Source of the DNA: Pseudomonadales bacterium
GTDB taxonomy: Bacteria; Pseudomonadota; Gammaproteobacteria; Pseudomonadales; Azotimanducaceae
Assembly (NCBI GenBank): GCA_041395945.1
Contig: JAWKZN010000001.1
Location: 1,674,001-1,738,000, forward strand
Direction of reading: 5' to 3'
Length of the DNA stretch: 64,000 bases
Positions 18,067-26,099 of this stretch are shown here, piece after piece. Position 1 is the first letter of the stretch. Every line of letters starts with the position of its first letter. The position numbers and the translations under genes were made by a program. Under the pieces are notes generated by a model, which did no database searches, had not been told where the DNA came from, and was given only the letters and a program-made list of their open reading frames with translations.

Positions 18067-20016
18067 ATGGCATTACGCACACTCAGCGTCGTCGGTCTGT
18101 GGCTGTCTGCTGCACTCTGCGCCGCTGCGAGCGGCGAGCAGCGGGAAACAGACATCGAATGGGGCGCTTATGGCGCGGGTCCCGGTGGCGGAAAATTCTC
18201 ACCCGCCACTCAGATCGATGCGGACAACGTGGGCCGACTGCAGGTCGCCTGGCAGCACCGATCGGGCGACTACCGCGAAGCCGAGCTGATTGAACTGACG
18301 GAAAGGGTCGATGCAGACCAGGTACGACCTACGACCTTCATGACTACGCCGATCATGGTCAACGATACCCTTTATTACTGCACACCATTCAACCGCATAT
18401 TTGCACTCGATGCCCAGACCGGTGCTGAAAAATGGTCATTCGACCCGAAAGTGAACATCGATGTAGAGGGCCTCACGAACTGCCGGGGCGTGAGTTCCTG
18501 GCAGAACCCCATCCCCAGCGGGGCAGCCTGCGACCACCGGATCATCATGGGTACGCTGGACGCACGCATCGTCGCCGTCGACGGCGCAACCGGCAAACGC
18601 TGTGAGGATTTCGCCGGAGGGGGCGACATCGAACTGAGTGCCGGGCTGACAGAACACACCGCCTCGGAATACAGCATCACCAGCCCACCCGCCATCATCG
18701 GACAAACACTCGTCACCGGCGCATACGTCGCCGACAGTCAGCGTAACGACATACCCTCCGGCGTGGTGCGCGCCTACGACGTCGTGACCGGCGCATTCCG
18801 CTGGGGCTGGAACCCGGTACCCCCAGGCAGTGCAGCAATCGCCGAGGACGGTACCTATGTCAGTGGCACCACCAATGTCTGGTCGATCATATCGGTGGAT
18901 CCTGAACTCGGCCTCATTTATGTTCCCACCGGAAATTCCTCACCCGACTATTACGGCGGGGACCGCAAGGGCGATCTGGATCACTACTCGAGTTCGGTGG
19001 TGGCACTGGATGCACAATCCGGCAGGGTGGTCTGGCACTACCAGTTCGTACATCACGACATCTGGGACTACGACACCCCGGCGCAACCCACCCTCGCCGA
19101 TCTCACCATAGACGGCAAACTGCAGAAAGCACTGGTGCAGGTCACCAAGATGGGAATGACCTTCGTGCTCGATCGACGCACGGGCATCCCCCTGTTTCCG
19201 GTCGAAGAGCGGCCGGTGCCACAGGACGGTGCCGTACCCGGTGAGTACCTGAGCCCTACCCAGCCCTTCCCGGTCAAGCCCGAACCCCTCCATGCGCTGC
19301 GCTTCGGACCGGAAGATGCCTGGGGTTTCACATTTCTCGATAGGGGCAGCTGTCGCAGGCAGATCGAGAAACTGCAAACCGGACCCATCTACACCCCGCC
19401 CAGCCTGGCAGGCACCGTCTACTACCCTTCCCCTCTGGGAGGCAACAACTGGGGTGCCCCGGCACTGGATCCACAACGACAGATTCTCGTTGCCAACACC
19501 AAACATATGGCATTCACCGTGCGTCTCATTCCCCGGGCGATCTGTCCCGAGAACGTCTGGCCCCAGCTGGGCTCACCCTACTGTGTCCAGCTCGAGCCCC
19601 TGGTTTCGCCACTGGGTGCACCCTGCAGCCCCCCACCCTGGAGCACGCTCGCGGCCATTGACCTGTCGAACGGCGATATTCTCTGGCAGGTGCCATTCGG
19701 CACACTCGAAGAAACAGCACCCTGGCCGGTCTCCCGGATGAAGGGCGGTATCGAAATGGGCGGACCGATGGTCACCGGTGGCGGTCTGGTGTTCATCGGA
19801 GCTGCCAGCGACCGTTATATGCGTGCGTTCGACATCAGCACCGGCGAGGAAGTCTGGCGTGACAAACTGCCGACAACGGCCAATGCGGTCCCCATGAGCT
19901 ACAGCTCGGGCGGGCGTCAGTTCGTGGTGGTGGCTGCCGGTGGACACTGGACCAGCGATGCGCCCGCCGCCGACTACCTGATCGCCTATGCCCTCGAAGA
20001 GGCGGTCGAACGATAA
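18067..20016 (+). CDS. Periplasmic PQQ-dependent dehydrogenase (mGDH/quinate-dehydrogenase-like, no membrane anchor)
   Basis: Eight-bladed quinoprotein of 649 residues with an N-terminal signal peptide (ALRTLSVVGLWLSAALCAAA). Landmarks of the membrane glucose / quinate dehydrogenase type are present: NCRGVSSWQNP, GNSSPDYYGGDRKGDLDHYS, HHDIWDYDTPAQP (about residue 329, carrying the expected catalytic Asp) and the Lys in VQVTKMGMTFVLDRRTG (about 361). The four or five N-terminal membrane helices of mGDH are missing, so it is probably soluble in the periplasm and needs an external electron acceptor. Alcohol or polyol substrate unknown. Its 3' end overlaps the convergent membrane-protein gene by 31 bases. 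Confidence 0.88.
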   Translation: MALRTLSVVGLWLSAALCAAASGEQRETDIEWGAYGAGPGGGKFSPATQIDADNVGRLQVAWQHRSGDYREAELIELTERVDADQVRPTTFMTTPIMVNDTLYYCTPFNRIFALDAQTGAEKWSFDPKVNIDVEGLTNCRGVSSWQNPIPSGAACDHRIIMGTLDARIVAVDGATGKRCEDFAGGGDIELSAGLTEHTASEYSITSPPAIIGQTLVTGAYVADSQRNDIPSGVVRAYDVVTGAFRWGWNPVPPGSAAIAEDGTYVSGTTNVWSIISVDPELGLIYVPTGNSSPDYYGGDRKGDLDHYSSSVVALDAQSGRVVWHYQFVHHDIWDYDTPAQPTLADLTIDGKLQKALVQVTKMGMTFVLDRRTGIPLFPVEERPVPQDGAVPGEYLSPTQPFPVKPEPLHALRFGPEDAWGFTFLDRGSCRRQIEKLQTGPIYTPPSLAGTVYYPSPLGGNNWGAPALDPQRQILVANTKHMAFTVRLIPRAICPENVWPQLGSPYCVQLEPLVSPLGAPCSPPPWSTLAAIDLSNGDILWQVPFGTLEETAPWPVSRMKGGIEMGGPMVTGGGLVFIGAASDRYMRAFDISTGEEVWRDKLPTTANAVPMSYSSGGRQFVVVAAGGHWTSDAPAADYLIAYALEEAVER

Positions 20017-20441
20017 CCCGGTGAAAACAGACCGCGGGAGCGCCACATGGCAATCGTCGGCACCGCAAAGACGGCCGCCGCAATCAGCCCCGCCGTCCAG
20101 CCCTGCCCTCTGGGATCAAGCAGATTCCAGACCAGCATGCTGATACAGATCTGCGCCAGGTAAACGGCCCCCCAGGGCCACATCCAGACACGCATGTGCC
20201 AGATGCCCCAGGCTCCTGCCCCATAGATGAGCCAGTGCAGGGGCGCGGTGAGTTTGGCCGGCCAGCCGTGCAGGGTGATACCGAACCAGACCTCCTCGTC
20301 AACGGCCACCGGCTTGAGAAAGAGATCGAATGGCATATACAGGAAGGTCATATACAGGCAGAAAAGACCGATCAGGTTGAGCCACCAGGGCCGCCGTGCC
20401 CACTCACCGGCCGCATCATCACGCAGTTTCATCAGATCCAT
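19986..20441 (-). CDS. Small polytopic membrane protein, function unknown
   Basis: 151 residues with four likely membrane helices: LNLIGLFCLYMTFLYMPFD, LTAPLHWLIYGAGAWGIW, GAVYLAQICISMLVWNLL and LIAAAVFAVPTIAMW. Trp is abundant and the short N-terminus is cytoplasmic-like (KLRDDAAGEWARRPWW). I do not recognise the family. The stop lies inside the 3' end of the convergent PQQ dehydrogenase. A second in-frame ATG three codons downstream could also be the start. It is divergent from the cupin gene, with 88 bases between the starts. Confidence 0.7.
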   Translation of the reverse strand: MDLMKLRDDAAGEWARRPWWLNLIGLFCLYMTFLYMPFDLFLKPVAVDEEVWFGITLHGWPAKLTAPLHWLIYGAGAWGIWHMRVWMWPWGAVYLAQICISMLVWNLLDPRGQGWTAGLIAAAVFAVPTIAMWRSRGLFSPGYRSTASSRA

Positions 20442-20529
20442 TTACCCGCTGTCTCCCCATAAGCCTGGCTTGAGAATAACCCACGGCCCTCTATGATGCA
20501 GGCAGGCCAATCCACCGAGTACCTCCCGC

Positions 20530-20859
20530 ATGACCGATGATCCCTGGAAAATATTTGACCTCGACGCAATCAAGTCCCGGCTCACAGGCAAGAGTGTGGA
20601 GTACAAGGAATTTCTGCGGGTGCCGGCACTCTCCTGCGGCGTCTACCATCTGGCAGCCGGCTCCAAGGACATGCAGAGTCCCCACGATGAGGACGAGGTC
20701 TACTACGTGGTCGAAGGCCGCGCCAACGTGAAGATCGCGGATGAGCTCAAATCGGTGAGCGCAGGCAGTGTGATCTACGTGCGTGCGACCGAGACACACA
20801 GCTTCTTCGAAATTGAGGAGGACATGACACTGCTGGTCTTTTTCGCCGCCGCCGTCTGA
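20530..20859 (+). CDS. Single-domain cupin protein
   Basis: A 109-residue small beta-barrel protein. Cupin motif 1 is recognisable in HDEDEVYYVVEGRANVKI (metal-ligand candidates His and Glu, near residues 53-60) and motif 2 in AGSVIYVRATETHSFFEI (His near residue 98). Cupins of this size act as metal-dependent enzymes, sugar or acid binders, or regulators; nothing here narrows that. It stands alone between a divergent membrane protein and the end of the convergent encapsulated-ferritin-like gene 29 bases away. Confidence 0.85.
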   Translation: MTDDPWKIFDLDAIKSRLTGKSVEYKEFLRVPALSCGVYHLAAGSKDMQSPHDEDEVYYVVEGRANVKIADELKSVSAGSVIYVRATETHSFFEIEEDMTLLVFFAAAV

Positions 20860-20888
20860 CCCGCACCGACCGGATCCCGGTTGTCGGC

Positions 20889-21176
20889 CTAATCGTGAGC
20901 GATCGGTTTATCCGTGAAAAGGAAATCACGCAACTCATGATCAAAGGCAGGATCCTTTCTGCGGATCCACTCCAGCACCATGGCGGCGTGCTCCTTCTCT
21001 TCGTCCCGGTTGTGCGCAAGTATGGCCTTGAGTTCCTTGTCCTTACACGCATCAACCCGCTGGTTGTACCAGTCCACCGCTTCCAGTTCCTCCATCAGCG
21101 ACGTGATTGCACGATGCATGTCCCGGGTCTCATCGGACAGCTCGTTGATGGGTTCATGGTAGCCTTCATTCGCCAT
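20889..21176 (-). CDS. Encapsulated-ferritin (EncFtn)-like ferroxidase without cargo tail
   Basis: A 95-residue two-helix ferritin-like protein. Start at the ATG at 21176, with GGAG nine bases upstream; the longer frame overlaps the ThDP gene and reads as non-protein. MEELEAVDWYNQRVDA and AHNRDEEKEHAAM match, from memory, Rhodospirillum rubrum EncFtn almost residue for residue. The iron ligands Glu30, Glu60 and His63 (Glu32, Glu62 and His65 there), with Glu29, Trp36 and Tyr37, are all present. Known EncFtn proteins end in a targeting peptide (L-G-I-G-S-L-like) that docks in an encapsulin shell. This one stops at FLFTDKPIAHD, and no shell gene is nearby. It follows the ThDP gene by 25 bases, same strand. 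Confidence 0.88.
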   Translation of the reverse strand: MANEGYHEPINELSDETRDMHRAITSLMEELEAVDWYNQRVDACKDKELKAILAHNRDEEKEHAAMVLEWIRRKDPAFDHELRDFLFTDKPIAHD

Positions 21177-21201
21177 TATCAATTCTCCACTGCGGCAGGT
21201 T

Positions 21202-22833
21202 TCATCCCGCCGAAATACTGATCTCTTTATCGGTAATGAACTCGAGCAGTGCCGGTTGTCCGCCCCGGGTGACTTCGATTCCCCGGTTGATGGCACTGCG
21301 GATATCCGCAGGATTTGTTATCCGCTCGCCATAGCCGCCGAAGGCTTTGGCCATGTCCGCATAGTTGCCGGAAATGTCCGTGCTGCGATACTTCTCGGTA
21401 GAGACTTTCATGATTGGCAGCTCGATGGCCATCGAGAAATTGTTGAGCAGGATCGACAGTATGGGAATCCGCTCCCGCACCGCAGTCTCAAAATCCATAC
21501 CGGTGAAGCCGATGGCGGCATCACCCCACACGTTGATACAGAGCTTTTCCGGCCGTGCCAGTTTCGCTCCCATGGCGAGACCCAGGCCGTAACCGAGCTG
21601 AGTCGTCTTGCCCCAGCCGATGTAGGACAGGGGTGTGGTGCTCGACCAGAACGGCGTGAGCTGATCCCGTGGGCTGCCCGCGTCATGGGTGATGATCGTC
21701 TCGTCCCTGTCCACGGTGTGCTGCAGATCCCACAGCACCCGGTAGGGATTGATCGGTGCGGTGTCGCAGGTCAGCTTCGGCATCCATTCGGCCAGCCACT
21801 CCTCCCGCAGCGCGGCAATCTGCTGACCGACACCTCTGCGTGCGTCCGCCGTCTTCCGGGGGTGCCCGCTCATCGCATCGGTAAGTGCTGCCAGCGTCAG
21901 TTTGGCATCACCGATCAGGGCGTGCTGCGCGGGGACATCCTTGTTGAGATCCATGGGATCCAGAGTGGCGTGGATGATGGTCTTGCCCCGTGGCATCGCC
22001 ACACCGAAAGCGGTCAGCGCGAAGCTGCAGCCGATGCCGAGAATCACGTCCGCATCTTCGAGGAAACGTTTCACCGGCCGCGGATTCGCACGCCCGCCAC
22101 TGCCGAGAGACAGGGGATGGTTTTCCGGAAACGCACTCTTGCCTTCCAGGCTGGTGGTCACCGGAATATTCCAGGCCTCGGCCAGCGCCTTGAGCTCAGT
22201 CCAGGCCTCGGCATAGTGCACGCCCTGTCCGGCATAGATCACCGGCCGCTGCGCAGCCGCCAGGACTGCCGCCGCTTTCTCCACGTCAACCGGATCCGGG
22301 GCCGAACGGGCAGCATACGCCGGTTCATGCTGCCAGCCATCGAGTACCTCTTCAGCGAACACATCCAGCGGCACCTCCACCAGCACCGGCCCGGGACGAC
22401 CGTTGCGCAACTGAAAGAAGGCGCGCCGCATGATCTCGGGCAGCGCCTTGCCCATGGTCACCGGCTCTGCCCACTTGGTGACATGCTGCATGTTGAGGGT
22501 GGAATTGAAATTCGGGTAGTAGTGGGCCAGCCGCCGGGGATAACCGGCGGGCAGCACCAGGATGGGTGACGACTCGGAATAGGCCTGGGCGACACCGCCG
22601 AAGGCGTTCTCCGCACCAGGCCCGTGCTGCATGGCAAACACACCGATCTTCTTACCCGACGACAGGCGCGAATAGGCATCCGCCATGTGCAGGCCCACCC
22701 GTTCCTGACGCACGATCACCGTGCGGATGTCGGCCATCGCACAGGTTTCGATCAGCGGATTCACCGGGTAGGCGAAGAGCACGTCCACCCCTTCCCGCTT
22801 CAGCGCGTGGGCAATGCCCTCACCTACATTCAT
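21202..22833 (-). CDS. Thiamine-diphosphate enzyme of the acetolactate synthase/benzoylformate decarboxylase superfamily
   Basis: 543 residues in the three-domain order of the superfamily. The N-terminal Pyr domain has the activating Glu in TVIVRQERVGLHMADAYSR (about residue 43) and GVFAMQHGPGAENAFGG. The central domain has VIYAGQGVHYAEAW. The C-terminal PP domain binds ThDP through GDAAIGFTGMDFETAV ... LNNFSMA, a slightly relaxed GDG...NN motif (Ala for Gly). Real acetolactate synthase would have a small subunit nearby; none is seen, so it is likely a decarboxylase or carboligase of a peripheral pathway. It sits between a Tat aldo/keto reductase (14-base gap) and EncFtn, in one apparent operon. 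Confidence 0.88.
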   Translation of the reverse strand: MNVGEGIAHALKREGVDVLFAYPVNPLIETCAMADIRTVIVRQERVGLHMADAYSRLSSGKKIGVFAMQHGPGAENAFGGVAQAYSESSPILVLPAGYPRRLAHYYPNFNSTLNMQHVTKWAEPVTMGKALPEIMRRAFFQLRNGRPGPVLVEVPLDVFAEEVLDGWQHEPAYAARSAPDPVDVEKAAAVLAAAQRPVIYAGQGVHYAEAWTELKALAEAWNIPVTTSLEGKSAFPENHPLSLGSGGRANPRPVKRFLEDADVILGIGCSFALTAFGVAMPRGKTIIHATLDPMDLNKDVPAQHALIGDAKLTLAALTDAMSGHPRKTADARRGVGQQIAALREEWLAEWMPKLTCDTAPINPYRVLWDLQHTVDRDETIITHDAGSPRDQLTPFWSSTTPLSYIGWGKTTQLGYGLGLAMGAKLARPEKLCINVWGDAAIGFTGMDFETAVRERIPILSILLNNFSMAIELPIMKVSTEKYRSTDISGNYADMAKAFGGYGERITNPADIRSAINRGIEVTRGGQPALLEFITDKEISISAG

Positions 22834-22847
22834 GGTGCATGCTCCGG

Positions 22848-23918
22848 TCAGGCGGTGGCGTTGAAGTACTCGCTGGATGTCGCGGCGGCGACGTAGTTTT
22901 CCTTCAGCTGGTCGTAGTTCTGAATATCGGCGTTCACACAGTCGAGGCCGTGTTCGAGCACATAGGCGTAGCTGCGCTGGAAGGACGACAGCTTCGCCTG
23001 CAGCAGCGCACCCTGATAGTGCCCGTCAAAGGCGTCCGCATTGCCGCCACCGAGAAAACCGCGACCGGCAATGTAGCGGGCGGCCTTCATTCCGATCATA
23101 CCGATACCGGCTGCCCGGGCCCGATCGAGCAGGGGTCGCAGTTCCACCATGCTCGGCGTACCAGGCAGCAGCTTTTTGGTCTCCCAGTCATACCAGCCGC
23201 CGGGGGTGATGGCGATCATCGCCAGGTCGTACCAGCCGGTTTCGATGGCCTTTTCGAGCACCGCATGGGCATTCTGGTGTGTGCTCAGTCCGAAGAAGCG
23301 CGCCTTACCGGCAGCTTTCGCAGACTGGAACGCCCGATAAATCTCTTCACTGCCGATCACCCGGACATTGTTGGAACCCATCAGATAATAGGCGTCCACC
23401 TGCTCTACCCCGAGTTCACTCAGACTTTCATCGAGCATGGACAGCCAGCCCTTTGCCGCCGCCTGTGCATCGGCGACGCTGAAATCGTCATCCGGCTGTA
23501 CCTGTTCCGGAATGAAGGATTTCGAGATCAGGAAAATATTCTTGCGATTGGCGGCGAGGAAATTCTTGAGATTGCGTTCCGCCATGTCGTAGTAGCGGCT
23601 GGTGCCCACATCGAAGACATTGATGCCTGCCTCCAGCGCGGTGTTGAGCAGTCTGTCGTTGGGGCGCCGCATCAGCGCTGCACCACAGCCGTAGATCAGA
23701 CGGCTGGCTTCGAAGCCCGTTCTGCCCAGGGTCCGGTAGCGCATTTCCGGCCAGGGCAGCGCAACGGATTCCTTCGCATCGAACACCGCGGCGCGGACAT
23801 CACCCGAGCGCATGAGCGTCTGGGCACCGATACCGACAGCAGCCGCGTATTGAAAGAAGCGTCGTCGGCTGGTGCCGGTGACAGGCGACCGACTGTCCTG
23901 ACTGAAATCCTGATCCAT
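22848..23918 (-). CDS. Tat-exported aldo/keto reductase-like protein
   Basis: 356 residues. A twin-arginine signal is visible: SRRRFFQYAAAVGIGAQTL within the first 40 residues, implying export of a folded protein. The TIM-barrel core starts at MRYRTLGRTGFEASRLIYGC. The Asp-Tyr pair is in NVFDVGTSRYYDMAE and the Lys in FLISKS. The strand that usually ends in the catalytic His (V-D-x-x-x-x-H) reads VDAYYLMGSNN, so that His is replaced and activity may be altered. RFFGLSTHQN, the usual 'G-x-S-x-H' strand, is present. It is the first gene of the AKR-ThDP-EncFtn operon. Substrate unknown. Confidence 0.85.
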   Translation of the reverse strand: MDQDFSQDSRSPVTGTSRRRFFQYAAAVGIGAQTLMRSGDVRAAVFDAKESVALPWPEMRYRTLGRTGFEASRLIYGCGAALMRRPNDRLLNTALEAGINVFDVGTSRYYDMAERNLKNFLAANRKNIFLISKSFIPEQVQPDDDFSVADAQAAAKGWLSMLDESLSELGVEQVDAYYLMGSNNVRVIGSEEIYRAFQSAKAAGKARFFGLSTHQNAHAVLEKAIETGWYDLAMIAITPGGWYDWETKKLLPGTPSMVELRPLLDRARAAGIGMIGMKAARYIAGRGFLGGGNADAFDGHYQGALLQAKLSSFQRSYAYVLEHGLDCVNADIQNYDQLKENYVAAATSSEYFNATA

Positions 23919-23985
23919 GGTCTCCCTCCCGAATTGAACCTCGGGGGATTCTACCCCGATTAGTGCGATCTTGGAGAGGCGCGTC

Positions 23986-24528
23986 TCATCGCGACGGTAA
24001 CCGCTCGCTGCGATCGCCGTCCCGGAACTCGATGGCCAGGGAGTAATAGCCCGCAGTGTGCAATTCGAGGGTCAGGGTCTGATTCCCCCGATTTTCCCAG
24101 AACCAGCCGTGAATGCCCGGAAACAGCGCAAGATAGGTGCCCGCAGCCGCGCTGGCGCGGCCCTTCTCAAAACTCTCTGCATAACCGGCTTCCGCCCCGT
24201 CCGGCTCCGCGTGCAGTTCGTAGACCAGCTCACCTGTGGCAGTCCAGTCGAACAGCATGGCGGCGTCCTGCTCCAGTCGGTACTTGTATTCCACCGACTC
24301 GAAAGGCGCGAGTTCGAAGCGCATGTGATCCTGCCGATAGCCTTCCTCCGCACCGATCACCGCCGCAGGACCCGTTCTCGACAATCCGAGCAGTCCCAGG
24401 GCTTCACCGGTACCGAGGGGATCCACCCCATATTCCGCGGGCAGCACCAGGGTGAACAGTACCACCACCGCCACGACGAACGACGCCAGTGTCGCCTTCC
24501 AGAGTCGCCGCGCGGGTGCGGCACTCAC
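23986..24528 (-). CDS. Single-pass membrane-anchored periplasmic protein next to HupE
   Basis: 180 residues with one N-terminal membrane helix (TLASFVVAVVVLFTLVLPAEYG) and a periplasmic beta-rich domain containing HGWFWENRGNQTLTLELH near residue 140. Start is a GTG at 24528 overlapping the HupE stop as GTGA, so the two are translationally coupled. I recall proteins of this shape annotated only as 'transmembrane anchor protein' beside HupE/UreJ homologues, which fits. No enzyme motif is visible. Probably an accessory of the HupE-like permease or of the cytochrome at the head of the operon. Confidence 0.75.
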   Translation of the reverse strand: MSAAPARRLWKATLASFVVAVVVLFTLVLPAEYGVDPLGTGEALGLLGLSRTGPAAVIGAEEGYRQDHMRFELAPFESVEYKYRLEQDAAMLFDWTATGELVYELHAEPDGAEAGYAESFEKGRASAAAGTYLALFPGIHGWFWENRGNQTLTLELHTAGYYSLAIEFRDGDRSERLPSR

Positions 24529-25253
24529 GACTCCAGCACCAGACCACCGAGCTGATAGCCGGCCAGCAGGAAACCGCAGGTCATCAGTACCGCGTTTGCG
24601 GCAAACGCCTGACGTTCGAAGCCTGCACCCGAACGCCAGCGCATGAGCAGCAGGAGTATCAGCGCCAGTGCCGCGAGCTGACCGAGCTCAACCCCAACAT
24701 TGAAACTGACCATGTTGGTGATCAGTCCGTTTGAAGTCAGGGTGAGATCCTGCAGTTTTGTCGCCAGCCCAAGCCCATGACACAGGCCGAAGAGGCCGAC
24801 TGCAGCCCGGGTGTCCGGCTTCCAGCGGCCAAGTCTGTCGAAACCGCCCATGTTTTCGAACGCCTTGTAGACTACGGACAGACCGATCACCGCATCGATG
24901 AGATAGGCGTTGACCTGCCATCCCGCCAGCACACCGCCGAGCAGCGTAATGCTGTGACCGAGGGTGAACAGCGACACATACAGAACGATGTCTTTCGCTT
25001 CGCGCAGGAAGAACACCACACCGATCAGAAACAGCAGGTGGTCATAGCCGGTAACCATGTGCTTGGCGCCGAGATACAGGAAGGGCACGATCGCCGGACC
25101 GTTGAGCGCTTCGACGAAACTCGCGTTACTGGCAGAGAGATTGTGCGCCAGCGCATCCACAGACAGCGCCAGCAGCACCATCGTCCCGAATGCCCGCAGG
25201 AGCGCGCGCAAGGTCGCGCGCAAGGTCGCGGGCAGGATCACTGGCGGGATCAC
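24525..25253 (-). CDS. HupE/UreJ-family permease
   Basis: Predicted metal (Ni/Co-type) or small-solute membrane carrier, about 242 residues. I choose the GTG at 25253, eight bases after the stop of the cytochrome gene and preceded by GGGAGC. It yields a signal-like N-terminus ending ...SVDALA before His-Asn. The family hallmark HMVTGYDHLLFLIGVVFFLRE is split here as HMVTGYDHLLFL and IGVVFF (near residue 65), and VIGLSVVYKAFEN and LCHGLGLA follow. About six membrane helices. It is sandwiched between a cytochrome c and an anchor protein rather than hydrogenase or urease genes, so nickel is not assured. The first 16 codons are a 12-bp tandem repeat. Confidence 0.8.
   Translation of the reverse strand: MIPPVILPATLRATLRALLRAFGTMVLLALSVDALAHNLSASNASFVEALNGPAIVPFLYLGAKHMVTGYDHLLFLIGVVFFLREAKDIVLYVSLFTLGHSITLLGGVLAGWQVNAYLIDAVIGLSVVYKAFENMGGFDRLGRWKPDTRAAVGLFGLCHGLGLATKLQDLTLTSNGLITNMVSFNVGVELGQLAALALILLLLMRWRSGAGFERQAFAANAVLMTCGFLLAGYQLGGLVLES
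25204..25251. repeat. Degenerate 12-bp tandem repeat in the HupE start region
   Basis: Four consecutive 12-base units; the first two (25204-25215, 25216-25227) are identical, gcgcgcaaggtc, and the next two are diverged (gcgggcaggatc, actggcgggatc). They encode repeated L-R-A-T / V-I-L-P-like tetrapeptides at the very N-terminus of the HupE-like protein. Copy-number change stays in frame and would only lengthen or shorten the leader. Confidence 0.7.
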
Positions 25254-25260
25254 AGGCTCC

Positions 25261-25746
25261 CTATTCGCCCTGATCACCGTCCGGATACACGTACAACTGA
25301 TGGCAGGCCACGCAGATGTTGTAGAGGTGGCCACCGAGTTCGAAGATCGCGTCGGCGTCTTTGTTTTCCGCTGCAGCCACCAGCTCCATGCCTTTGGCGG
25401 TCAATCCCTGGGAGATTTCGTTCCAGTCAGCGCCTGCCCGGGCATGACCCGGCATCATGAGCAGATTGCCCGCTTCGGCAATCGTGGCGGCCGCGTTCCG
25501 TACCGCGTCCCAGTCTTCCTGGGTGGTAGGCCGCAGATCCCGCTCTCCCTCCAGGGTGGATACCACGCCCGCGGAACCCCAGATCACATCCGCCTGGGGA
25601 TCCAGCACCCAGTTCATGAACTGCTTGCTGTCGGTGACGGCCCGGTACGGCACCTGTACCTGCGGTTCGGCACAGCCGCCCAGCAGTCCAACCAAAAAAA
25701 CGCCGGCAATGACCGTGCCCAGGGCTCTGTTCCATCGTCTTTCCAC
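25261..25746 (-). CDS. Monoheme c-type cytochrome lipoprotein
   Basis: 161 residues. Start at GTG 25746 with GGAG nine bases upstream; it directly precedes a lipoprotein signal (ALGTVIAGVFLVGLLGGC). A longer frame to 25896 exists but has no signal sense. One heme motif, CVACH, lies about 15 residues from the C-terminus, as in helical-bundle cytochromes c'/c-556, where the heme is C-terminal. The middle is helical (AVRNAAATIAEAGNLLMM). Likely an electron carrier or sensor in the periplasm, first in an operon with HupE-like and anchor genes. Confidence 0.8.
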   Translation of the reverse strand: MERRWNRALGTVIAGVFLVGLLGGCAEPQVQVPYRAVTDSKQFMNWVLDPQADVIWGSAGVVSTLEGERDLRPTTQEDWDAVRNAAATIAEAGNLLMMPGHARAGADWNEISQGLTAKGMELVAAAENKDADAIFELGGHLYNICVACHQLYVYPDGDQGE

Positions 25747-25945
25747 GCGCTTGCTCTCCAGGGCTTGCAGATAATTTTCCCGCGCCCGGTGGCGGGGAGG
25801 ATGCAGTGTAACCGAGTGTCCGCCCGACGCCGAATCGCCGCAATACTGCACGCTGCAGGCACCATCAGCATTCTGATTAATCTGAATCAAAGTCACCTGT
25901 CCCGCCCGCCCGTAATGTTTAAGCGTTTGCTTGCTGGAGAAAGCC

Positions 25946-26059
25946 GTGAGCTACCTCGATCCCGCAGATGCTGCGACCATGAAACGCATCGGAATCAACG
26001 TGGTTGTGCTGATAGGGGTGAGTCTCGCCCTGATCGCCATCGTCGCTACCGTCACCTGA
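25946..26059 (+). CDS. Small single-span membrane protein (37 aa)
   Basis: GTG start with GGAGA eight bases upstream. The product is VSYLDPADAATMKRIG then a hydrophobic helix INVVVLIGVSLALIAIVATV and stop. One helix with a short polar, cytoplasmic-like N-terminus fits a membrane microprotein. It is divergent from the cytochrome c gene and convergent with the gene at 26100. A role with the cytochrome/HupE set is a guess from position. It could also be a chance frame, but the ribosome site and clean helix argue for a gene. Confidence 0.55.
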   Translation: MSYLDPADAATMKRIGINVVVLIGVSLALIAIVATVT

Positions 26060-26099
26060 GTCCTGCAGGTGGGTGGCGGGGGTCCGACCACACCGCCGT

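Noticed and set aside
21256..22569. Long plus-strand open frame opposite the ThDP gene
   Set aside because: Antisense shadow in GC-rich DNA; the minus-strand ThDP enzyme has full cofactor motifs.
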